Numbered from the stretch's first letter, positions 53,175-61,850 are shown. The stretch: 64,000 bases of DNA from Pelomonas paludis (GCF_039872745.1 NZ_JBDPZD010000005.1:124001-188000); one strand, 5' to 3'. Translations and numbers: made by a program. The notes: generated by a model from the letters alone, not told the origin.

Positions 53175-56100
53175 CCCGCTGCTGATCGTCGTGGTCCTAG
53201 CCTTGAGCGCCTGCTCCAGCGTGCAGCGCTGGTTTGCCAGCGACCCACCGGAGCCGCCCACGCTCAAGACCCTGGCCGGCCGCAGCGCGACGGTCGAGAA
53301 GGACGCGGGCGTGCAGGCCACCGAGGAGCAGACCATCGCGGCCTACCGCAAGTTCCTCGACGCCGCACCCGCCACCAAGAAGGCCCCGCAGCGCGCCGAG
53401 GCCCTGCGCCGTCTGGGCGACCTGGAGATGGACCGCGCCGACAAGCAGTCCGCCACCAGCACGGCTGCCGTGTCCCCCACGGACCCCGACTACGCCACCG
53501 CCCTGGCCCGCTACCGCGACTACCTCAAGGCCTACCCCCAGGACCCCGGCAACGACCGCGTGCTCTACCAAATGGCTCGCGCCCACGAGCAAACCGGCAA
53601 GCTTGAAGCGGCCCTGAGCACGCTGGACCGCCTAGTCAGCCAGTACCCCAAGACCAGCTACCTCGACGAAGCCCAGTTCCGCCGCGGCGAGCTGCTGTTT
53701 GCGCTGCGCGACTACGCCAAGGCCGAGACGGCTTATGGCAGCCTGCTTGCCAGCAGCAACCCCTTCCAGGAGCGCGCCACCTACATGCAGGGCTGGTCGC
53801 GCTTCAAGCAGTCGCGGCTCGACGAAGCGCTGCAGTCCTTCTTCAAGGTGCTCGACCTCAAGGCCGAGCCGCTCGCCCGCACCGGCGAGCTGCAAAGCTT
53901 GAGTGGCCTCACGCGCGCCGAGCGCGAGCTGCTGGAGGACACCTTCCGCGTCACCAGCCTCAGCCTGGCCGCGCTGCAGGGCGCCGAGTCCATCACCGCC
54001 TACGTGAACCAGCCTGGCCGGAGCAGCTATGAGTTCCGCGTCTACGAGCAGCTCGGCGAGCTCTACCTGAAGCAGGAGCGCCTCAAGGACGCCGCCGACA
54101 CCTTTGGCGCCTTTGCCCGCCGCCAGCCGCTGCATGCCCAGGCCCCGCTGCTGCAGGCCCGTGTCATCGACATCTACCAGGGCAATGGCTTTGCCAACCA
54201 GGCGCTGGAGGCCAAGAAGGCCTACGTCTCGCGCTATGGCCCCGAGGGCGAGTTCCGCCAGGCCAACCCCGAGGGCTGGGCGCAGGCGCAGCCCCTGGTC
54301 AAGACCCACCTCACCGAGCTGACCCGCCACCACCATGCGCTGGCGCAAAAGACCAAGGCCCCGGCCGACTATGCCGAGGCCGTGCGCTGGTACCGCCTCT
54401 ACCTCGACGCGTTCTCGAAGGAGCCAGAAGCCGCCCAGCAGCACTTCCTGCTGGCCGAGCTGCTGTTTGAGGACAAGCGCTTTGCCGAGGCCGTGCCCGC
54501 CTACGAGCAAACCGCCTACGGCTACCCCGCGCACGCCCGCAGCAGCGACGCCGGCTACGCCGCCTTGCTGGCCTACACCCAGCTTGAGAAAACCACCCCT
54601 GCACCCGAGCTGCCCGCCTTGCGCAAAACGGCCGCCGCCAGCGCCCAGCGCTTTGCGAGCAGCTTCCCCGCCGATGCCCGCGCCAGCACGGTGCTCACGC
54701 ACGCGGCCGAGCAGCTCTATGCGCTGGGCGAGGCCGGCCCCGCCACGGCCACCGCCCAGCAAGTGCTGGCCCTGAAGGCCGCGCCCGCCGAGCTGCGCGT
54801 GGCCTGGACGGTGCTGGCCCATGCCGCGTTTGAGCGCAACGACTTTGCCGCCGCCGAGCCCGCCTATGCCCAGGTGTTGGCGTTGACGCCCTCCAGCCCC
54901 GCCACTGACGGCGCCCGGCGCGATTTGGTCGAGCGCCTTGCCGCCTCGGTCTACAAGCAGGGCGAGCAGGCCCGCAGCAAAGGGCAATTGCGCGAGGCCG
55001 TCGGCCACTTCAGCCGCATCGCTGGCCTGGCGCCTGACTCGCCCGTGCGCGCTGCCGCGCAGTACGACGCGGCCGCCGCGCTCATCGCCCTCAAGGACTG
55101 GCCGCAGGCCGCCGCGGTGTTGGAGGACTTCCGCACCCGCTACCCCAAGCACGCGCTCCAGGCCGAGGTGGCGCCCAAGCTCGCGGTCGTCTACACCGAG
55201 AAGGGCAGCTGGGCTCAGGCTGCGAGCGAGATGGAACGCCTCTCGGCCGTGCAGACCGACGCCAGCCTCGCCCGCGCCGCGCTGTGGCAAGCGCTGCAGC
55301 TGCGCGAGAAGGCCAGCGCCGAGACCCCCGCCGCCCGCACTGCGTTGGCCCAAGCCTACGAGCGCTACCTCAAGGCCTACCCCCAGCCGCTGGAGCCCGC
55401 GCTGGAGGCCCGCTACCGCCTGGCCTTGCTGGCCCGGGCCGATGGCAACGCCGCGCGCGAGCTGGGCTTGATGCGCGAGGTCTTCCAGGCCGACCAGGCC
55501 GGGGCAGACGCTCGCACCCCACGCACCCGAACCCTCGGCGCGCTGGCCGCGCTCAGCCTGGCCCAGCCGGCGCTGGAGGCCTACCGCAAGGTCCAGCTCG
55601 TCGAGCCCCTGGCCCGCCAGCTCAAGGCCAAGAAGGCCAAGCTCGAAGACGCCCTCAAGGCCTACGCCGTAGCGGCCGACTACGGCGTGGCCGAGGTCGT
55701 CACCGCAGCGGCCTACCAGTCGGCCGCGCTCTACCAGGACTTCGGCCGCGCCATGCTCGCCTCACAGCGGCCCAAGGGCCTGAAGAAGCTGGAGCTGGAG
55801 CAGTACAACGTGATGCTCGAGGAGCAGGCCTTCCCCTTCGAGGAAAAGGCCACCGAGCTGCACGAGATCAACGCCCGCCGCACGGCGCAGGGCGTGTACG
55901 ACGAGTGGGTGCAAAAGAGCTTTGTGGCACTGCGCGAGCTGCGCCCGGTGCGCTACGGCAAGCTGGAGGTGGCTGACGTTGCCGCCACAACACCACTCGC
56001 CATCGAGCCGCTGGAGCAAGCCGTGGCCAAGGCGCCCGGCCAGGCCCGCCTGCACCACCAGCTCGCCTTGGCCTACCGGCAGGCCGGCCAGTTCAGCAAG

Positions 56101-56334
56101 GCCCGCGCGGCCTACGAGCAGGCCCTGCAGCTGGACCCGCAACTGGCGCCGGCGGTGCTCAATCTCGGCATCCTCTTTGACCTCTACCTCGGCGACGGCG
56201 CCCGCGCGCTGGCCCAGTACGAGCGCTACCTCGCGCTCACGCCGCAGGGTGATGCGAGTGTGAGCAAGTGGATTGCCGACCTGAAGAACCGCAAGCCCGC
56301 GCCCGTGGCGGCGGCCACGAAGGAGAAGCCATGA
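53164..56334 (+). CDS. Large TPR lipoprotein
   Basis: 1056 residues from GTG 53164, with AAGGAGG 6 bases upstream. Lipobox LALSAC, so a lipid anchor in the outer or inner membrane is likely. Numerous TPR repeats run through the protein (for example DRVLYQMARAHEQTGKLEAALSTLDRLV, AQFRRGELLFALRDYAKAETAYGSLL, and the clear last one LHHQLALAYRQAGQFSKARAAYEQAL). It resembles AglT/GltI-type scaffold proteins in layout. Probably links the inner-membrane motor with outer-membrane parts. Ends in an ATGA overlap with the next gene. Confidence 0.78.
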   Translation: MRSSPLLIVVVLALSACSSVQRWFASDPPEPPTLKTLAGRSATVEKDAGVQATEEQTIAAYRKFLDAAPATKKAPQRAEALRRLGDLEMDRADKQSATSTAAVSPTDPDYATALARYRDYLKAYPQDPGNDRVLYQMARAHEQTGKLEAALSTLDRLVSQYPKTSYLDEAQFRRGELLFALRDYAKAETAYGSLLASSNPFQERATYMQGWSRFKQSRLDEALQSFFKVLDLKAEPLARTGELQSLSGLTRAERELLEDTFRVTSLSLAALQGAESITAYVNQPGRSSYEFRVYEQLGELYLKQERLKDAADTFGAFARRQPLHAQAPLLQARVIDIYQGNGFANQALEAKKAYVSRYGPEGEFRQANPEGWAQAQPLVKTHLTELTRHHHALAQKTKAPADYAEAVRWYRLYLDAFSKEPEAAQQHFLLAELLFEDKRFAEAVPAYEQTAYGYPAHARSSDAGYAALLAYTQLEKTTPAPELPALRKTAAASAQRFASSFPADARASTVLTHAAEQLYALGEAGPATATAQQVLALKAAPAELRVAWTVLAHAAFERNDFAAAEPAYAQVLALTPSSPATDGARRDLVERLAASVYKQGEQARSKGQLREAVGHFSRIAGLAPDSPVRAAAQYDAAAALIALKDWPQAAAVLEDFRTRYPKHALQAEVAPKLAVVYTEKGSWAQAASEMERLSAVQTDASLARAALWQALQLREKASAETPAARTALAQAYERYLKAYPQPLEPALEARYRLALLARADGNAARELGLMREVFQADQAGADARTPRTRTLGALAALSLAQPALEAYRKVQLVEPLARQLKAKKAKLEDALKAYAVAADYGVAEVVTAAAYQSAALYQDFGRAMLASQRPKGLKKLELEQYNVMLEEQAFPFEEKATELHEINARRTAQGVYDEWVQKSFVALRELRPVRYGKLEVADVAATTPLAIEPLEQAVAKAPGQARLHHQLALAYRQAGQFSKARAAYEQALQLDPQLAPAVLNLGILFDLYLGDGARALAQYERYLALTPQGDASVSKWIADLKNRKPAPVAAATKEKP

Positions 56335-56669
56335 AGCGCTGCGCCGCCTTCTTGCTCGTCGCCCTGGCCGGCGCTGCCATGGCCCAAGACCGCGCCGAGA
56401 TCGACCAGACCAAGATCATCGGCAACCGCGAGCTGCCCAAGGTGCTCTACATCGTGCCCTGGAAGAAGCCCGCCCCCGGCCAGCTCTCGGGCAAGCCGGC
56501 GGCCAGCGTGCTGGACGAAGTGCTCGCGCCGGTGGACCGCGAGGTCTTCCGCCGCCAGGTGGCTTATCAAGCCCAGACACAAGCGCAGGCCCAGGCCCAG
56601 AGCAGTGCTGCCACCCCACCCACCCCCCAACCAACAACCGATCCCGAACCCCAGAGGAGAGCGCCATGA
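56331..56669 (+). CDS. Small exported protein of the envelope operon
   Basis: 112 residues from ATG 56331 (ATGA overlap). Signal peptide to about residue 19, then a conserved-looking core: IDQTKIIGNRELPKVLYIVPWKKP and SVLDEVLAPVDREVFRRQVAYQ, followed by a Gln/Ala/Pro-rich tail. I do not know a family name. Small proteins with this core pattern occur beside TolQ-type genes in related loci, as far as I recall. Its stop overlaps the TolQ-like start. Confidence 0.7.
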   Translation: MKRCAAFLLVALAGAAMAQDRAEIDQTKIIGNRELPKVLYIVPWKKPAPGQLSGKPAASVLDEVLAPVDREVFRRQVAYQAQTQAQAQAQSSAATPPTPQPTTDPEPQRRAP

Positions 56670-57325
56670 GCGTCGTCGATTTCGCCGTCAAATTTTTCCA
56701 GGACAGTGGCGTCGCCATCTACTTCAGCATCGCCATCATGGCCGTGGGCCTCGCCATTGCCATCGAGCGCTTTGTCTTCCTGCGCAAGGCGCGCAGCGAC
56801 AACCGCCAGCTCTGGGCCAGCCTGCTGCCCGTGCTGCAGGGCGGGCGCTTCAAGGAGGTCCATCACATGGCCTCGGGCTCCGACGCCGCCATCGGCAAGA
56901 TCGTCGTCAACGGCCTGGAGCGCATGCAAAGCCCCGGCCGCCGCGAAGACTTCGACGCCGCGATGGAGGAGGGCATGATGGAAATCGTCCCCCGCCTGGA
57001 GAAGCGCACCCACTACATCGCTACGTTGGCCAACGTGATCACCCTGGTGGGCCTGCTCGGCACCATCATCGGCCTGATCAAGGGCTTCACGGCCGTGGCC
57101 GCCGTCAACCCGGCCGAGAAGGCCGAGCTGCTCTCGGCCTCCATCTCCATCGCCATGAACAACACGGCCTTTGCGCTGTCGGTGGCGATCCCCTTCCTGC
57201 TCATCCACGCCTTTCTGCAAGCGCGCACGACCGAGATCGTCGATGGCTTAGAGGCCGCCAAGATCAGCTTCCTGAACGTGACCGGCCGCATCCGCGCCGA
57301 ACAGCAGGCCGGGCACGCCCACTGA
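56666..57325 (+). CDS. MotA/TolQ/ExbB-type proton channel
   Basis: 219 residues. Three transmembrane helices: about 15-35, then a pair at about 115-140 (ATLANVITLVGLLGTIIGLIKGF) and 160-185 (NNTAFALSVAIPFLLIHAFL). The LVGLLGT segment is the family signature. With the two ExbD-like proteins it should form a stator that turns proton flow into work on the AgmX-like protein. Corresponds to AglR in the Myxococcus machine. Joined to the upstream gene by an ATGA overlap. Confidence 0.92.
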   Translation: MSVVDFAVKFFQDSGVAIYFSIAIMAVGLAIAIERFVFLRKARSDNRQLWASLLPVLQGGRFKEVHHMASGSDAAIGKIVVNGLERMQSPGRREDFDAAMEEGMMEIVPRLEKRTHYIATLANVITLVGLLGTIIGLIKGFTAVAAVNPAEKAELLSASISIAMNNTAFALSVAIPFLLIHAFLQARTTEIVDGLEAAKISFLNVTGRIRAEQQAGHAH

Positions 57326-57343
57326 GCCGCCGGAGCGCAGACC

Positions 57344-57853
57344 ATGCCCGTCCGCCGCCCCCGCAAGCCCGTCGCCCACCTGGAGGTGACGGCCTTCATC
57401 AACGTCATCGTGGTGTTGGTGCCTTTTCTGCTGTCCACCGCGGTGTTCTCGCACCTTGCGGTGATGGACCTGGCCCTGCCCGCCAAAAGCTCAGGCCCCG
57501 AGCAGATCAACACCGAGCAGCTGCTCAAGCTCGAGGTCGTGATGCGGCCCGACGCGCTGGAGGTGGGCGACCGCATTGGCGGCCTCATCGAGCGCATCCC
57601 GTCCACGCCCGAGGGCTATGACCTGGCCGCCTTGTCCACCCTGCTGCAACGCATCAAGGACAAATACCCCGACACCCGCTCGGCCAGCGTGCTCGCCCAG
57701 CCCGACACGCCCTACGACAGCCTCGTGCAGGTGATGGACGCGGTGCGGCAAGCCAAGCCACCGGCTGGGGCCGGCAAGCTGCCAGACATCGAGCTCTTCC
57801 CCGATGTCTCCATCGGTGATGCACCGGTCATCACGAAGAAGGGCCCCGCATGA
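57344..57853 (+). CDS. ExbD/TolR-type protein 1, transmembrane Asp replaced by Asn
   Basis: 169 residues. One N-terminal transmembrane helix, EVTAFINVIVVLVPFLLSTAV (residues 14-34). The position of the proton-carrying Asp of ExbD/TolR is Asn20 here. The periplasmic domain (about 60-150) has the TolR-like pattern ending VMDAVRQAKP. It overlaps a second ExbD-like gene by 4 bases that keeps the Asp. A stator with one competent and one incompetent subunit is suggested. It could still be functional as a structural partner. Confidence 0.88.
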   Translation: MPVRRPRKPVAHLEVTAFINVIVVLVPFLLSTAVFSHLAVMDLALPAKSSGPEQINTEQLLKLEVVMRPDALEVGDRIGGLIERIPSTPEGYDLAALSTLLQRIKDKYPDTRSASVLAQPDTPYDSLVQVMDAVRQAKPPAGAGKLPDIELFPDVSIGDAPVITKKGPA

Positions 57854-58335
57854 AGCTCACGCCCCTCCAGAAGCGCGCCGCACGCCTGGCCCGCAACCAC
57901 ACCGGGCTGGACATGAACCTCGTCGCCCTGATCGACATCTTCACCATCCTGATCTTCTTCCTGATGTCCAGCACCGGCATCGAGACCCTGACCAATGCCC
58001 GCGCCGTCAAGCTGCCCAGCTCGGTGGCCGAGAAGGCGCCGCGCCAGACCCTGGTGGTGTCCGTGAGTGAGACCGACATCGTGGTCGAGGGCCACAAGGT
58101 GGCCGATGTGTCCGAGGTGCTACAACTGGACGGCGACCTCATCCCCGGACTCAAGCAAGAGCTTGATGTGCTGGCCGCGCGCCCCGTGCTCGGCGCCGAC
58201 AAAGACAACAGCCGGCAGGCCGTGACCGTGATGGGTGACAAGCGCATCCCCTACCGCCTGCTGCGCAAGGTGATGGCCACGGCCGCGCAGGCCGGCTTTG
58301 TCGAAGTCGCCTTCGCGGTGCAGAGGAAGACGTGA
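57850..58335 (+). CDS. ExbD/TolR-type protein 2
   Basis: 161 residues. Transmembrane helix NLVALIDIFTILIFFLMSS (about 23-41) with Asp29, the residue needed for proton coupling in ExbD/TolR/AglS. The periplasmic domain shows QTLVVSVSETDIVVEGHKVADV and the family's IPYRLLRKVMATAAQAGFVEVAFAVQRK ending. It starts inside the stop of ExbD-like 1 and is followed two bases later by the AgmX-like gene. Confidence 0.92.
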   Translation: MKLTPLQKRAARLARNHTGLDMNLVALIDIFTILIFFLMSSTGIETLTNARAVKLPSSVAEKAPRQTLVVSVSETDIVVEGHKVADVSEVLQLDGDLIPGLKQELDVLAARPVLGADKDNSRQAVTVMGDKRIPYRLLRKVMATAAQAGFVEVAFAVQRKT

Positions 58336-58337
58336 GC

Positions 58338-59426
58338 ATGAGTGCCCTCGCCATCACCTTCCGCCCCGACGTGCTCGCCTGGGCCGACGTGCCCGAGGAC
58401 GACGCCCGCTACCGACGCGTCCTTAACACGGTGCTGGCTGCGGTGGCGCTGGTCTGCATCGCACTGCTGCTCAGCCCAAAGCCCGTGCTCGACCGCGCCC
58501 AGCCCCCCGAGCTGCCGGCCCGCCTGGCCAAGCTGCTGGTTGAAAAGGCGCAGACGCCACCTGTCAAACCCAAGCCCGAACCCACCCCACGCACCGAGGC
58601 TGAAAAGCCCAATGAGCCCAAGGCCCCCACCTTGCCCAAGGCCCCGCTCTTGAAAGGCGCCCCCGTCCCCGAGGCCCGCAACCCCGTGGCCGACCGCCCC
58701 CCCGGCGAAGTGGCCGCCGCCCGCCGCAAGGCCGCCGGCGTGGGCCTGCTGGCCATGAAGGACGAACTCGGTGCCCTGCACAGCGTCCCGGCAGCCGTGC
58801 AGCTGCGCCAGGACATCAAGCCCGGCGCCGGTGTGGGCACCGGCAGCGGCCCCGGCGTCGGCGCAGGCACGGACGCCGGCATCCCCGAACGCAACATGAT
58901 CACCTCCAACGCCGCCGGCGGCAGCGGCGGCATCAACACCGCCGCCTACAGCCGCAACACCGGCGGCGGCGGCCTGGCCGGCCGCTCCACCACCTTGGTC
59001 GAAGGCGTCATCGGCGGCGGCGGTGGGGGGGGCTACGGCGGTGGCGGCCAAGGCGGCAAGGGCAACACCCTGGGCGGCGGCGGCAACGGCACCGCGAGCG
59101 CGGGCGGCACCGTGCAACGCGGCTCAAGCGGCAAAGCCTCCCGTTCGCTCGAAGACGTGCGCCTCGTCTTCGAGCGCAACAAAGGCTCCATCTACGCCAT
59201 CTACAACCGCGCCCTGCGCGAAGACCCCGCGCTGCAAGGCAAGGTCGTCGTCGAACTCAAGATCGCCCCGTCCGGCGAAGTCACCGACTGCCGCATCGTC
59301 TCCACCGAACTCAAAACCCCCGAGCTGGAACGCAAGCTGCTCGCCCGCATCCAGCAGTTCGACTTCGGGGCCAAGCAGGTGGATGTGATGGTGGTGACGT
59401 ATCCGCTGGACTTTTTGCCGTCGTGA
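58338..59426 (+). CDS. AgmX/PglI C-terminal-domain (TonB-like) protein
   Basis: 362 residues from ATG 58338 (GAGGAA about 9 bases upstream; a GTG at 58332 is an alternative). A transmembrane helix (about 30-50) is followed by a Pro/Lys-rich stretch (80-120, TonB-like) and a Gly-rich region (about 195-265). The C-terminal domain (about 270-362), LEDVRLVFERNKGSIYAIYNRALREDPALQGKVVVELKIAPSGEVTDCRIVSTEL, is that of AgmX/PglI (GltG/GltJ) proteins. It is the likely force-transmitting arm driven by the TolQ/ExbD stator. Last gene of the operon; no obvious terminator follows. Confidence 0.9.
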   Translation: MSALAITFRPDVLAWADVPEDDARYRRVLNTVLAAVALVCIALLLSPKPVLDRAQPPELPARLAKLLVEKAQTPPVKPKPEPTPRTEAEKPNEPKAPTLPKAPLLKGAPVPEARNPVADRPPGEVAAARRKAAGVGLLAMKDELGALHSVPAAVQLRQDIKPGAGVGTGSGPGVGAGTDAGIPERNMITSNAAGGSGGINTAAYSRNTGGGGLAGRSTTLVEGVIGGGGGGGYGGGGQGGKGNTLGGGGNGTASAGGTVQRGSSGKASRSLEDVRLVFERNKGSIYAIYNRALREDPALQGKVVVELKIAPSGEVTDCRIVSTELKTPELERKLLARIQQFDFGAKQVDVMVVTYPLDFLPS

Positions 59427-59526
59427 GGGGCTTGCTTGACCGAGTGCCGGCGGACGCGACGGATCCCTTGGGGCTGGTTCGGCTCGAGCGACTGACTAAG
59501 CGCCTTTTATAGAAGTGCTGACCGCA

Positions 59527-59943
59527 TCACTGATTGAGCAGGTCCTGTGCGGAGGTCGCATAGCGCTGAAAGAACTCCTCCAACGTGGCCGCCACCAAGG
59601 CCGGAGGAGAACCATCAAAACGATCCACGAACACGGAGCTATGGGTCTCGCTGACAGGCCTCAACCTGTATTCCCAACAGGAAATCAGATAGTCAGAGAA
59701 CAGCACTCCAAACTCGGAAAAGCTCTGGGCCGCAATTTCTTCAAGCGTCCAAAGACGCCAGTACTCCTCGTCCATCGTCCGCATGCCGCCAAGCGTGCTG
59801 TAGAGCGAAACGACATCTGGCGTCGCGATTGAGCCTAAGTGTTCAAAGACCTTCGCGACCTCCCCTGGACGCTCCGGAGGCAATGGTTCCGCACCCTCTG
59901 CAACCCAGCGAGGAAGCAAACTGAACAGGGCGTGCTGGCTCAT
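59527..59943 (-). CDS. SMI1/KNR4-like (SUKH) protein
   Basis: 138 residues. The pattern TPDVVSLYSTLGGM...EEYWRLWTLEEIAAQSF...FSDYLISCWEYRLRP...SSVFVDRFDG is that of SMI1/KNR4-type domains, which often serve as immunity proteins against secreted toxins. No toxin gene is adjacent. GC content and codon use are visibly lower than in the operon upstream, suggesting horizontal transfer. It follows an XRE regulator gene with 24 bases between. Confidence 0.65.
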   Translation of the reverse strand: MSQHALFSLLPRWVAEGAEPLPPERPGEVAKVFEHLGSIATPDVVSLYSTLGGMRTMDEEYWRLWTLEEIAAQSFSEFGVLFSDYLISCWEYRLRPVSETHSSVFVDRFDGSPPALVAATLEEFFQRYATSAQDLLNQ

Positions 59944-59967
59944 GGTTCGGTTACGCCGACGCCCGGG

Positions 59968-60282
59968 TCACGCCACGACCTCCAGCCCGCATTTCTGCAC
60001 GAGATGCAGGAGCTTCAGCGCGGTGCCGGTCGGCTTCTTCTGACCGATCTCCCACTTCTGCACCGTGGACAGACTGGTGTTCAGCAGGCGGGCAAAGACG
60101 GCCTGGCTCACATGCGAGGACTCGCGGATGCGTTTGATCTGGGTAGGTGCCAGTGGCTCGACCGGTGGCGGGCACAGCTGGTCGAACTCGCGCAGCGTGA
60201 CTTGCTCCATCACGCCCGCCTTGTGCAGCCCGTTGGCCGTGTCATGCACCGCCGCAAGGATGGGGGACTTAGTCTTGCGCAT
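59968..60282 (-). CDS. XRE-family helix-turn-helix protein, antitoxin-like
   Basis: 104 residues. The C-terminal HTH reads IKRIRESSHVSQAVFARLLNTSLSTVQKWEIGQKKPTG. The N-terminal part (ILAAVHDTANGLHKAGVM...LREFDQLC) matches antitoxin-type regulators that accompany RelE/HigB-like toxins. An in-frame stop of an upstream reading frame falls 14 bases inside this gene, the usual toxin-antitoxin overlap, but no complete toxin is present. AAGG precedes the ATG. Stand-alone regulation is possible. Confidence 0.8.
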   Translation of the reverse strand: MRKTKSPILAAVHDTANGLHKAGVMEQVTLREFDQLCPPPVEPLAPTQIKRIRESSHVSQAVFARLLNTSLSTVQKWEIGQKKPTGTALKLLHLVQKCGLEVVA

Positions 60283-60358
60283 CGAAATCTACCTTGCGCT
60301 CGCGCTCTTGGCGGTCCGAGACCAGATCCTTGGCAGGGCGGCAGCGGCTGGTTCCGGC

Positions 60359-60433
60359 TGGTCCCGCCGACAGGAATCGAACCTGTATTTGCCGCTTAGG
60401 AGGCGGCCGTTCTATCCATTGAACTACGGCGAG
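60359..60433 (-). tRNA. tRNA-Arg (anticodon CCT)
   Basis: Minus-strand cloverleaf: acceptor CTCGCCG (60433-60427) pairs with CGGCGGG (60369-60363) with one wobble, D stem GTTC/GAAC, anticodon stem GCCGC/GCGGC around CTCCTAA (anticodon CCT), T stem ACAGG/CCTGT around TTCGATT. Discriminator A and an encoded CCA (60361-60359). A C at position 1 is unusual but the stem is complete. Reads the Arg codon AGG. Genomic islands often insert at this tRNA. Confidence 0.9.
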
Positions 60434-60526
60434 CGAGGGGGCGGATTCTAGGTGCCGGCTGCTGGCTTGCTGGCCGCCGGATGGGAGCAAGACCAGCGAC
60501 CTGGCCGATCCGGCAAGTCGCGCGCG

Positions 60527-61567
60527 TCAACGCGAGCCCGCGAGCAGCCGCATCAGGCGCGGCGAGAGTTTGTGGAGTGCGGCATGCGACAGCAGCAGCG
60601 CGACGATGACGATCACGGGTGCCAGCAGGTAGACGGCCAGCGGCGCGCTGATGACGGAGGGCAGCAGCTTCTTGACGATGGTGAGCAGCGGCTCGTGCGC
60701 GGCGAATATGAAGAAGCTGGCGGTGGCGAAGCGGAGCAGGAAGGCGCGGGCCTTGCCGGACGGTGAGCCCAGGCCCGTCAGCCACAGCGCGACCGGCACG
60801 CCCAGGGCGATCTCGAGCTTGCGGAGGGCCAAGCCGTAGGGCTGGCCGAGGTAGGCGGGCGTGGCCAGAAGCAGCAGCAGGTAGGGCCACAGGAGGAAGC
60901 GGGTGCGGCCGTCCAGGCTGAACAGGCTCAGCCCGCGCGCGCGGCAGAACAGCCCGACCGAAAAGAACAGCGCCGCCTCTGGCGCAGGGATGGGGTAGGG
61001 CTTGGCCGTGAGCAGCCACAGGCTTGCCATCAGCGCCAGCGTGACCTTGGGTGCTGCCTTGACCGCCAGCAGGAGCAGCGGGGAGACGATGACCATCACG
61101 ATCAGGTCGCGGATGAACCAGAACTGGTGGGCGATGGGGAGTGCGGAAACTCCGAGCAAGGCGTTCCCGTAGTCCATAGGCCCGAAGTTGGCGATGACGG
61201 TGCTGCCCGAGAAGTAGCGCGCCGTGGCTGGGTGGGCCTGGGAGGCAGCGAAGAGGCCGAGGCTGAGGGCGTTCCAGAGCACCATGGGCAGCAACAGCGT
61301 CCGGGCGCGCGCCTTGAGCTTCTCCAGGTAGGTCGCGCCCGACCAAGCGCCGTGCCCGTACAGGAAGAAGCCGGCCATGAGAAAGAAGATCGGCACAGCC
61401 AGCCGGGCGACGCCATCGGACAGCAGCAGTTGCGCGAGCGTCTTGGCGTCGATGGTGTAGGCGCCTGAGCCGGGTGGCGGCAGCGTGGACGCGTGGATGA
61501 AGACCACGCCCGCGATGAGCGGCAGCCGAAGCATGCGCAGGCGGTCGGACTGGGCCCGGTCGATCAT
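60527..61567 (-). CDS. Acyltransferase-3 family membrane protein
   Basis: 346 residues, about 10 transmembrane helices. LRLPLIAGVVFIHAS near the N-terminus holds the family's H residue, then PIFFLMAGFFLYGHG and PMVLWNALSLGLF. HQFWFIRDLIVMVIVSPLLLLAV is the conserved central block. These proteins O-acetylate or O-acylate sugars and polysaccharides. No glycan cluster is visible in the window, so the substrate is unknown. ATG 61567 chosen as the first one before the helix; in-frame extension to 61603 is possible. Confidence 0.82.
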   Translation of the reverse strand: MIDRAQSDRLRMLRLPLIAGVVFIHASTLPPPGSGAYTIDAKTLAQLLLSDGVARLAVPIFFLMAGFFLYGHGAWSGATYLEKLKARARTLLLPMVLWNALSLGLFAASQAHPATARYFSGSTVIANFGPMDYGNALLGVSALPIAHQFWFIRDLIVMVIVSPLLLLAVKAAPKVTLALMASLWLLTAKPYPIPAPEAALFFSVGLFCRARGLSLFSLDGRTRFLLWPYLLLLLATPAYLGQPYGLALRKLEIALGVPVALWLTGLGSPSGKARAFLLRFATASFFIFAAHEPLLTIVKKLLPSVISAPLAVYLLAPVIVIVALLLSHAALHKLSPRLMRLLAGSR

Positions 61568-61632
61568 GGGTGATGGCTGTCTTGCAGGCAGACCCATCGG
61601 CATGAGCCCGCTCGGGAGGAGATGGCGTTCAA

Positions 61633-61850
61633 GGCGCCGCCTTCACTTCGAAGCCTCACGATGGCCTGCTGGAGGCTCGGCGAGATGATGGTGACCTGGG
61701 CAGGGCCGGGGTCGCGGGTGGCTTGCACGATGAGTTGGGCGTGGCCGTTGAAAGCCCTGCGTTGCCAGGGGGCTGCTGGGATGGTGATGCGCAGTTGGGT
61801 CCGGCGGGCGGCGTCGGCGGTGGCGTGCATGCCGACGGCGGCGAGGTCAG
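61633..61850 (-). pseudogene. Decayed duplicate of a glycoside hydrolase 3' end
   Basis: The minus-strand reading encodes a short frame close to the C-terminus of the GH2 protein at 62713: ATADAARRTQLRITIPAAP versus ATADAAQDGARWAQLRITTPAAP, and FNGHAQLIVQATRDPGPAQV versus the same with AD for RD. The copy has lost about 7 residues, has an in-frame stop just upstream, and its end is frameshifted so that the stop is missing. It is an unexpressed remnant, about 1085 bases from the intact copy. Confidence 0.8.

Noticed and set aside
60269..60490. 73-residue minus-strand frame overlapping tRNA-Arg
   Set aside because: It reads through the tRNA, so it is not a real gene as it stands; its end may be a toxin remnant, noted as a finding only.
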